Origin: Deltaproteobacteria bacterium
GTDB lineage: Bacteria; Myxococcota_A; UBA9042
Direction: 5' to 3'
Assembly: GCA_020632665.1 (NCBI GenBank)
Contig: JACKFC010000012.1
Span: 1 to 64,000, forward strand
DNA: 64,000 bases
Below the pieces are notes generated by a model that saw only the letters and a program-made list of their open reading frames with translations, ran no database searches and was not told the origin of the DNA. Positions 52,679-61,693 of the stretch are shown here, one piece after another. The position numbers and the translations under genes were made by a program. How positions within the stretch are numbered: position 1 is the stretch's first letter; every line of letters starts with the position of its first letter.

Positions 52679-53902
52679 ATGCGCGACACAGGCCGGCTCG
52701 TACTGGTGCTGCTGACCGCCGCACTCCTGCACGTCCCGTCCGCTTCGTCGCAGAGCGGCAAGGTCGAGCGCACGACGCGGACCACCAACGACACGGTCGA
52801 TCCGCTCGGCGCCGTGGCCGCTGCGTGGCTCGTCGGCTTGGCGCAAGAGCCGCCGAAGACGCTGCGTCCCGCCAACCTCGCGCCGAGCTGGCTCGCGCAT
52901 CTGCGCGCCGAGTTCGCCGCGCTCTGGGGACGCGACCGCGGCGACCGCGACACGCTGCACGCCTTCGCCGATCACCTTCCGACGGTCTTGCGTCTCGATG
53001 GCGGCGTGGCGCGGGCAGCCCAGGTGCGCCCTTGGTCTGCCCTCGGATGCGCTCCCGCAGCGCAGGCGACGGTCGAGCATCGCGTCCTGGCGACGCGCAA
53101 GGACGGCGTCTCGCTGGTGGGCCTCTCGTTGGTCTGCCGCGGCGGGGGCGAGGCCGAAGCGCTGCGACTGGTCGCTCGGGTCCGCGCGCTGGGAGAGATC
53201 GAGGCGGTCTTCGGCCTCGCGACGCCCCTGCCGGCCAAGGCCCGTGGCGCGCGTTGGCCGCTCGGCCCGGCCCGCCTCGATGCACCGGGTCGCCCGCTGA
53301 CGCGGTCCGGCGGGGTCTGGCTCGGCGCGCTGGATCACGACGACCGGCCAGAAGATGACGGCCAAACGCTCACCGCCCTGCCCGGCCCGGTGGCGCACGA
53401 CGACGACGCGACCGACCTGGTCGCGCAGCCGCCACGTTGGCTCGCCTTCGACGACGACGGGGCACCGCTCGCCAGCCTGATCGACGGACCGCTCGCCGCG
53501 TTGCCGGCCGAAGCGGCAGCGGCCAAGCAGCGCGCTCCCTTCGAACAGCTCGCCCCAGCGAGCACGATGGCGGTGGCCGCGCTGCCGCGGGTCGGGGCGT
53601 GGATCATCGACAAGACGGCCACCTCCGCGTTGGCGGTGTTGTTGGTCGGGCGCATCGGCAAGGACCTCGCCATCCACGACGCGACGGTCGCGGTCTTCGA
53701 TCTCGCCCCGCGGACGGTGCAGCGTGTCGCCGTCGCCCTGCCCCGCACCTCGACCGTGGGGCGCTGGCGTTGCGACGAAGAGGACCGCGGCGCCGCCTTG
53801 CGCTGCCGCTTCGAGGCCGAGGCGCTGCCGGGGGGCGCTGGATTCGGGCCGCGACGTCTGGTGCGCGGGCGCGACGGTTTCGCTGTGCGGGACGGCAAGT
53901 GA
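52679..53902 (+). CDS. Exported protein, unknown function
   Basis: 407 aa; ATG 52679 lies 5 bp after the preceding stop. Signal peptide LVLLTAALLHVPSASSQ. The mature part has no recognised domain: helical first 130 residues, then mixed beta (VEHRVLATRKDGVSLVGLSL) and an Asp-rich stretch (DHDDRPEDDG). Two possible disulfide pairs. It is the third gene of the deiminase operon, so it may assist or accompany those enzymes. Confidence 0.65.
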   Translation: MRDTGRLVLVLLTAALLHVPSASSQSGKVERTTRTTNDTVDPLGAVAAAWLVGLAQEPPKTLRPANLAPSWLAHLRAEFAALWGRDRGDRDTLHAFADHLPTVLRLDGGVARAAQVRPWSALGCAPAAQATVEHRVLATRKDGVSLVGLSLVCRGGGEAEALRLVARVRALGEIEAVFGLATPLPAKARGARWPLGPARLDAPGRPLTRSGGVWLGALDHDDRPEDDGQTLTALPGPVAHDDDATDLVAQPPRWLAFDDDGAPLASLIDGPLAALPAEAAAAKQRAPFEQLAPASTMAVAALPRVGAWIIDKTATSALAVLLVGRIGKDLAIHDATVAVFDLAPRTVQRVAVALPRTSTVGRWRCDEEDRGAALRCRFEAEALPGGAGFGPRRLVRGRDGFAVRDGK

Positions 53903-54225
53903 AGCGCAGCCGCGAGGCCACACGATGGGCGCTGGGCTGCGTCGTCGTCGTCACCGCTGCGCGGGCGTGGGCGAGCGAGCCTGCGGATGTGTCCGAGGCG
54001 GCGGAGACGGCGGAGGCGGCGACCGTCACTGCGCCTCCGGCGGCGGCTACGGAAGTCGAAGACCCCAACGATCCGACGACGATGGCGTCGCTGCGGCGCC
54101 CTCTCTTCGTGCCGAGTGGCTCCGCGCTGACTCTGGGCGTCGCTGCGTTGGTCGGAGGTCTCGCGGGTGGCGCGTGGCTGGGCCGACGCAGCGAGCGCAC
54201 CGCCGGGCGCGATGAAGAGGGCTAG
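53899..54225 (+). CDS. Small exported protein with C-terminal TM helix
   Basis: 108 aa from a GTG overlapping the preceding stop (GTGA). Signal peptide WALGCVVVVTAARAWASE, an Ala/Glu/Thr-rich linker of about 60 residues, then a TM helix (LTLGVAALVGGLAGGAWLG) and a basic tail (RRSERTAGRDEEG). It may anchor or end the operon's complex. The TAG stop shares CTAG with the stop of the convergent epimerase gene. Confidence 0.6.
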   Translation: MKRSREATRWALGCVVVVTAARAWASEPADVSEAAETAEAATVTAPPAAATEVEDPNDPTTMASLRRPLFVPSGSALTLGVAALVGGLAGGAWLGRRSERTAGRDEEG

Positions 54226-55211
54226 CGCGCCGTACGGCGGCTGCCGGCCTCGGCGTCCCCTTCGAAGATATCGCTGCGCAGCGCGGCATGGACCGCGTCC
54301 TGCACGCCGTAGCTGTGGGCGTAGCCGAGCAGCTTGCGGATGCGGCTGCCGTCGAGGGTGACGGCGTAGCGCAGCCAGTCGAGCTCTGCCGCCGGCGCGT
54401 CGATGAGGCGAAGGGCGAAGGCGTTGCGCGCGACCAGCGGCGCCAGTGGGTGCGGCAGGGGTAGCGTCGGCCGGCCGGCGAGGGCGATGAGGCGGCTCAG
54501 CGGCACGGCGTCCGGGCCGACGACGTTGAAGACGCCGCGCACGCCGGGTCGGGCCGCGGTGAGGATGGCGCTGACCATGTCCTCTTCGTGCAGGACCTGC
54601 ATCATCGGGTCGAAGCCGAAGAGCGTCGGCGGGCGCGACATCCGGAGGTAGTTGGACATCGCGTTCTTCACCGCGCCGAGGATGTGCACCGGGCGCAGGA
54701 CCACGGTCTCGAGCTCGGGTGCCTTCCAGAAATAGGATTGCGCCAGCATGTCGACCGAGATCAGGTCGCGGATCTGCGGGAAGCGCTGTGCCCCGAGCAA
54801 CGGGGCGTCTTCGGAGAGGAAGGCGGGATTGTCCGACTGCGGCCCATAGACGTCGGCCGACGAGACGAGCACGACCTTTGGGACGTCGTAGCGCTGGGCA
54901 AATTCGAAGACGCGCTGGGTGCCGACCACGTTCCAGGAGAAGTGCTCGCCCTGGTCCTGCCGCGGATCGTGCATCAAGCCGAGGTGGTAGATGGTCTCGA
55001 CCCGCTGGGTGCGGAAGATGTCTTCGGTCGCCTTGCGCCGGATATCGATGCGGTGGTGCTCGACGTCCTTGGGTCGACGGTGAAAATGCCGTCGGTCGAT
55101 GCCGATGACCTTGACCCCTTCGATGCGGTGCAGCCGGCGCGCCAGCAGGTGCCCCAGCCGGCCGGCGATGCCGGTGATGACGACGGTGCGTTCGCGCTTG
55201 CGCCTCGGCAT
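54222..55211 (-). CDS. SDR-type NAD-dependent epimerase/dehydratase homolog, atypical active site
   Basis: 329 aa. Extended SDR Rossmann start VVITGIAGRLGHLLARRL, acidic residue after strand 2 (GIDRR), and VLVSSADVYGP with the conserved Ser. At the position of the catalytic YxxxK the sequence reads SVDMLAQSYF, with no Tyr-xxx-Lys, so ordinary epimerase chemistry is doubtful. It follows the acyltransferase gene by 17 bp; such pairs suggest a shared lipid-related job. The last codon shares CTAG with the convergent gene. Confidence 0.78.
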   Translation of the reverse strand: MPRRKRERTVVITGIAGRLGHLLARRLHRIEGVKVIGIDRRHFHRRPKDVEHHRIDIRRKATEDIFRTQRVETIYHLGLMHDPRQDQGEHFSWNVVGTQRVFEFAQRYDVPKVVLVSSADVYGPQSDNPAFLSEDAPLLGAQRFPQIRDLISVDMLAQSYFWKAPELETVVLRPVHILGAVKNAMSNYLRMSRPPTLFGFDPMMQVLHEEDMVSAILTAARPGVRGVFNVVGPDAVPLSRLIALAGRPTLPLPHPLAPLVARNAFALRLIDAPAAELDWLRYAVTLDGSRIRKLLGYAHSYGVQDAVHAALRSDIFEGDAEAGSRRTAR

Positions 55212-55228
55212 GGCAGCTCTCCTCGGGC

Positions 55229-56227
55229 TCAGATGAAGTAGCCGCGACGCTCGCGGAGGCCGCGCTCGATCAGGCTGTCGATGGCCCGCCGCACCTCGGC
55301 GACCTTCAGCGCGATGACGGCGTCGTCGTCGTTCGGGTCGCCCTCGAACGAGAGCGGCTCGCCGTAGTAGATCCGCAGCTTCACCGGCATCGGCAGCATC
55401 GCCGCGGGACCGAGCAACAGCGCCAGCGGCGGGATCGGCACTGACGGCGCGCCGACGAGCTTCGCCAGCCACGCCGCGTTGCCGAGGTTGATGATCTGCT
55501 CTTCGGCGCCGACCACGGCGATCGGCACGATGGGCGAGTTCGTCTCCAGCGCCAGGCGCATGAAGCCGTGGCCGAAGCGCGCCAACTTGTAGCGTTGCGA
55601 GAAGGGCTTGCTGATCCCGTTGGCCCCCTCGGGGAAGACCAGCACCGACTCTTCCGCCTCGAGCAGCCGGCGGCAATTGTCCGGCAGACCGGTGACCTGG
55701 CCGCAGCGGACGCAGAAGGTACCGAAGAAGGGCAGCGCCGTGGCGAACTTCTCGACCATCGAGCGGATCATCCTGGGCGGATCGCGGTCGAGCAGCAGGC
55801 TGGCCCCGATGACGGCGCCGTCGAAGGGAAGCTGTCCGGAATGGTTGGAGATCAGCAGGCAGCGGCCGGTCTCGGGCACGTTCTCGATGCCGAAGACCTC
55901 GGTCCGGTACCAGAGCCGGTACATCGCCTCGACCACGGGGAAGATCTTACGCACGTAGTCGGGCGAGAAGCCGAAGGGGTCGACCCCGAATTCGTTGAGG
56001 TTCTTGTTGCCCAGCAGGTGCTCGACGCGGCGCTCGAGCTCTTCCTCGGGCATCCGATAGCCGTCACGCAGCAGGCCGCGGAAGTCGCCGGCGGCCTCGC
56101 TGATCTCGGTCCAGAGCTGCTCGACCAAGCCCGTATCGCGGGCCTGCTGCGCCACCGCGAGCTGGCTGCGCGCGACGTCGGCGATGCGCTCGAAGGTCTT
56201 GCCCGCTCCGCTGCGTCCCTTGCTCAT
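55229..56227 (-). CDS. Lysophospholipid/MGAT-like acyltransferase
   Basis: 332 aa; ATG 56227. PlsC-type fold with the first motif as SNHSGQLPFDGAV (His and Asp separated by six residues rather than four, as in MGAT-like LPLATs). The motif VFPEGANGISKPF has the glycerol-phosphate-binding Gly/Glu, and PIVPIAVVGAEEQ follows. One hydrophobic patch (LALLLGPAAMLPMPV) may dock on the membrane. Divergent from gyrB, cotranscribed with the epimerase homolog. Confidence 0.83.
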   Translation of the reverse strand: MSKGRSGAGKTFERIADVARSQLAVAQQARDTGLVEQLWTEISEAAGDFRGLLRDGYRMPEEELERRVEHLLGNKNLNEFGVDPFGFSPDYVRKIFPVVEAMYRLWYRTEVFGIENVPETGRCLLISNHSGQLPFDGAVIGASLLLDRDPPRMIRSMVEKFATALPFFGTFCVRCGQVTGLPDNCRRLLEAEESVLVFPEGANGISKPFSQRYKLARFGHGFMRLALETNSPIVPIAVVGAEEQIINLGNAAWLAKLVGAPSVPIPPLALLLGPAAMLPMPVKLRIYYGEPLSFEGDPNDDDAVIALKVAEVRRAIDSLIERGLRERRGYFI

Positions 56228-56313
56228 TCGGCGCCCTCCCGCCCGGCCAAGCTGCCGCAATGCCCCCGTGCTGACAAGGCGGCGGATCGGAGGACTGCGG
56301 TCGACACGTCGGC

Positions 56314-56342
56314 TTGCTGCACAGGCCCGATCGTGCTAGGTT
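56314..56342 (+). promoter_or_regulatory. Predicted gyrB promoter
   Basis: -35 TTGCTG (56314-56319), 17-bp spacer, extended -10 TGC-TAGGTT (56337-56342), 36 bp upstream of the ATG. Confidence 0.55.
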
Positions 56343-56378
56343 TCCGGCCCTTTGGCGGCCGACACGGAGCGCATCAAG

Positions 56379-58865
<2,487 letters not shown>

Positions 58866-58882
58866 GGCGCCGGGCGCTCGAT

Positions 58883-61684
58883 TCAGACGGCAACCGGGAC
58901 CCGGCAGAACTCGCCGCCCCAGGTCCCGACCACGGCGCAGCTGGCGTCGGCTTCGAAGCGCACGACCTTTGCCCCAGCCTGCAAGCCTGCGCGCTCGCTC
59001 TGCTGGTGGCCGTCGCCGGTGCGCCAGACGCGCAGCGAGCGATCGTCCGACGCGCTGGCGACGTACGCGCCATCCGAGGCGAAGCAGAGCCCGGCGATGA
59101 CGTCGGCGTGCGCCGGCAGGTCGTGGCGGATCTCGCCCGTGCGGGCCGACCAGATGAGCAGTCGGCCGTCCCAGCCGCCCGAAGCGACCCAGCGCCCGTC
59201 CCGACTCACCGCGACCGCGCCGATCTGCGCGCCATGGTGTCGATTGGTCAGCCGAGAGCCGCCGCCGATGGGATCCCAGGTCCGCACGCTGCCATCCTCG
59301 GAGCCGGTCACGACCGAGCGCCGTGAACCCTCGATCGCGACCGAGGTCACGGCCTCTTTGTGGCCGTGCAGGACCCGCCGCAGGCTCAGGCTCGGCACCT
59401 CGACCAGCGAGGCACCGCCGTTGTTGTCGCCGACGACCGCGAGTTTGCCGTCGTACGAGCAGGCGAGCGCGGTCGGCAGCGCGTCGAGGTGGGTCTCGGC
59501 GAGCAGCTCGCCGTCGCGCGTCGACCAGAGCCGCAGCATCCCGTCGACCGACGCCGCGAGGACCTGCCGCCCGCCGGAGAGCGTCGCGAGGCCGACGACG
59601 GCGGAATCGTGCTCACCGACCTGGACGCCCTGCCCGTCTTCGGCCATGCGCCGCGGCTGGAAATCCAGGCCGTCGAGGGGATGCAAGCGGATATTCCCGC
59701 CGCGCGTGCCGACCACGACGTGATGCAGGTCGACGGCGAGGTGCAGCGACGCGATCTGGTGGTTGCGGTTGGTCGGGCTCGCGTCGTGGCGGCGCCGCAG
59801 CTCGTCGGTCATCCGCAGCAGGTCCTGCGAGATGCGGTCGGCGAGGCCACGCGGGCCGAGGCCCGCCGCGAGGCTCGCGAGGTCCGCGCCACGCAGGTGC
59901 GGCCGGCCCAGCGGCGAGGCGCCCGCCGGCGGCTGAAGATTCGCGAAGCCACGCACCCGCTCGCGGGCCATGCGGCCCAGATCCGGGCGCTCCGGGGCGG
60001 AGGCACTGGCCTGCGGCGGGATCGTGTTGCGCTGGCTGTCGCGGCGCTGACGCGGCTCGGGCGGCTCCATCTCGGCCAGTGGCGCCGCGGCGACGGCTTC
60101 CGACTCGCCGGTCTCGACCCCGCTGATCACCATGAAGGCGTCATGGGGAGGCTCGTCCGCGTCGTCGGACGAGGCCGCCTGCGGCACGGGCGCCGGCTCC
60201 GGCACGGGCGCTGGCTCCGGCACGGGCGCTGGCTCCGGCACGGGCGCTGGCTCCGGCACGGGCGCTGGCTCCGGCACGGGCGCTGGCTCCGGCGCCGAAC
60301 CTGGCTCGCCGTCCGACTCCGGCGGAGCGGCCACCATCGGCTCCGCGGCCGTTTCTGCTTGCGGAGCGGAATCTGGCTGCGCCGACGTGGCGGAGGCCGG
60401 CTCCGATGGCGCGTCGAGCTGAACCGTCGGCTGGGAGCGAAAGGCGATCTCGGCAGAGTCCAGCGGCACCGGCGGCGGTGGCGCGGGGGGCGTGGTCGGC
60501 AGCCGAACCCGAATCGAGGGCGCCGACGGCTTCTCCTCTTCCGGCATCGCAGGCACACCGACGGCTGTGGCGTCGTGCTCACCGGTATCGGAGGTGATGG
60601 TCAGCTTCTTGCGCGAAGGTTGCCTCGCCTCGAGCGCCGACGGCGCCAGCACGGCGCTCTCTGCGGGAAGCGGCGTCATCGAGGGCGGTGGCCCGACGAC
60701 GGTCTCGATCATGCCTGCCGCGGCCACCGGCGCGGGGGTCCGCAGCGCGCGCTGCAGGGCGGTGCGCATCGCGGAGGCGTCGGCGAAGCGCTGGTCCGGA
60801 TCCTTCGCCAGGGCGCGCTCGACGACCGCGGCGACGGCCGGGCGGACCCGACCGGGGATGCGCGACTCGATGCTCGGGACGTCCTCGGTGACGTGCATCA
60901 TCACGATGGCGAGCGGGCTCTCGGCGACGAATGGGAGCGCACCGGTGAGGCATTCGAAGAGCAGTACGGCGGTGGCGTAGAGGTCGCTGCGGCCGTCGAC
61001 GGCCTTGCCCATCGCCTGCTCGGGGCTCATATGGGTCGGGGTGCCGATCGCCTTGCCGGCCTGGGTCAACGTCGCGTCGAGCTCCTTGACGATGCCGAAA
61101 TCCAGGACCTTGACGATGGCCTCACCGCCCGCGACCTCGTGCAGGAAGATATTGGCCGGCTTCAGGTCGCGGTGGACCAAGCCGTGCGCGTGCGCTTCGC
61201 CGAGGCTGCGTAGGATCGCGACGCCGATCTCGACCGCGTCCTCCTCCGCCATCACCTGCTGCTGCTTGCGCAAGGTGTTGAGTCGGTCGAGCAGCGTCTC
61301 GCCGACCAGGCGCTCCATCGCGAGGAAGAGGTCGCCGCGGTCGGTCTGGCCGAAGTCGAAGACGCGGACGGTGTTCGGGTGCGAGAGCCGCGAGGTCGTC
61401 GCCGCCTCCTTGAAGAAGCGCCGCGCCAGCTCCTCGCCTTCGCTGCCGGGCTGAGCGACCAGGATCTTCACCGCGACACCGTGGCCGGTCGTCACGTGCT
61501 CGGCCTCGTAGACGGTGCCGAAGCCGCCGCGGCCGAGGATGCCCTTGACCCGGTAGCGCCCGCCGATGACCTCACCCGCGGCGAGGTCGCCCCGCAGCGT
61601 GGCGACCCGACGCACGGTCGTGGTGCCGTCTTGCGGGCAATTCGCCTGCTCGGTGACGGTGCCGCACTGCGGGCAATAGCGCAT
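58883..61684 (-). CDS. Ser/Thr protein kinase with N-terminal zinc ribbon and C-terminal WD40 propeller
   Basis: 933 aa, no TM. N-terminal CPQCGTVTEQANCPQDG is a short zinc-ribbon-like knuckle. Kinase domain about 40-305: GRGGFGTVYEAEH, Lys73 in VAVKIL, HRDLKPANIFL, DFG in VLDFGIVKEL, SPEQAMGKAVDGRSDLYA; all catalytic residues present. Then a linker with a tandem PVPEPA repeat (residues about 460-500, from an 18-bp DNA repeat near 60180-60295), and from about 640 seven or so WD40 blades (for example SEDGSVRTWD, SGGWDGRLLIWS, SASDDRSLRVWR). It lies 9 bp after the Cys-rich exported protein gene, so the two are probably cotranscribed. Confidence 0.9.
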   Translation of the reverse strand: MRYCPQCGTVTEQANCPQDGTTTVRRVATLRGDLAAGEVIGGRYRVKGILGRGGFGTVYEAEHVTTGHGVAVKILVAQPGSEGEELARRFFKEAATTSRLSHPNTVRVFDFGQTDRGDLFLAMERLVGETLLDRLNTLRKQQQVMAEEDAVEIGVAILRSLGEAHAHGLVHRDLKPANIFLHEVAGGEAIVKVLDFGIVKELDATLTQAGKAIGTPTHMSPEQAMGKAVDGRSDLYATAVLLFECLTGALPFVAESPLAIVMMHVTEDVPSIESRIPGRVRPAVAAVVERALAKDPDQRFADASAMRTALQRALRTPAPVAAAGMIETVVGPPPSMTPLPAESAVLAPSALEARQPSRKKLTITSDTGEHDATAVGVPAMPEEEKPSAPSIRVRLPTTPPAPPPPVPLDSAEIAFRSQPTVQLDAPSEPASATSAQPDSAPQAETAAEPMVAAPPESDGEPGSAPEPAPVPEPAPVPEPAPVPEPAPVPEPAPVPEPAPVPQAASSDDADEPPHDAFMVISGVETGESEAVAAAPLAEMEPPEPRQRRDSQRNTIPPQASASAPERPDLGRMARERVRGFANLQPPAGASPLGRPHLRGADLASLAAGLGPRGLADRISQDLLRMTDELRRRHDASPTNRNHQIASLHLAVDLHHVVVGTRGGNIRLHPLDGLDFQPRRMAEDGQGVQVGEHDSAVVGLATLSGGRQVLAASVDGMLRLWSTRDGELLAETHLDALPTALACSYDGKLAVVGDNNGGASLVEVPSLSLRRVLHGHKEAVTSVAIEGSRRSVVTGSEDGSVRTWDPIGGGSRLTNRHHGAQIGAVAVSRDGRWVASGGWDGRLLIWSARTGEIRHDLPAHADVIAGLCFASDGAYVASASDDRSLRVWRTGDGHQQSERAGLQAGAKVVRFEADASCAVVGTWGGEFCRVPVAV
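60180..60295. repeat. 18-bp tandem repeat in the kinase linker
   Basis: GGCTCCGGCACGGGCGCT is repeated about six times in near-perfect register; on the coding strand it encodes Pro-Ala-Pro-Val-Pro-Glu units. Unit length is a multiple of three, so copy-number change would alter linker length, not frame. Confidence 0.85.
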
Positions 61685-61693
61685 CGAGGTGCC

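Noticed and set aside
47049..53285. Very long minus-strand open frame (over 2000 codons) opposite the deiminase-like genes
   Set aside because: Its product is low-complexity Arg/Ala/Gly/Val-rich with no motifs, and it lies antisense to genes with lipobox, catalytic motifs and ribosome sites; it follows from high-GC third positions.
60180..60295. Short tandem repeat as a phase-variation switch
   Set aside because: The 18-bp unit keeps the reading frame, so on/off switching is not possible; only linker length can change.
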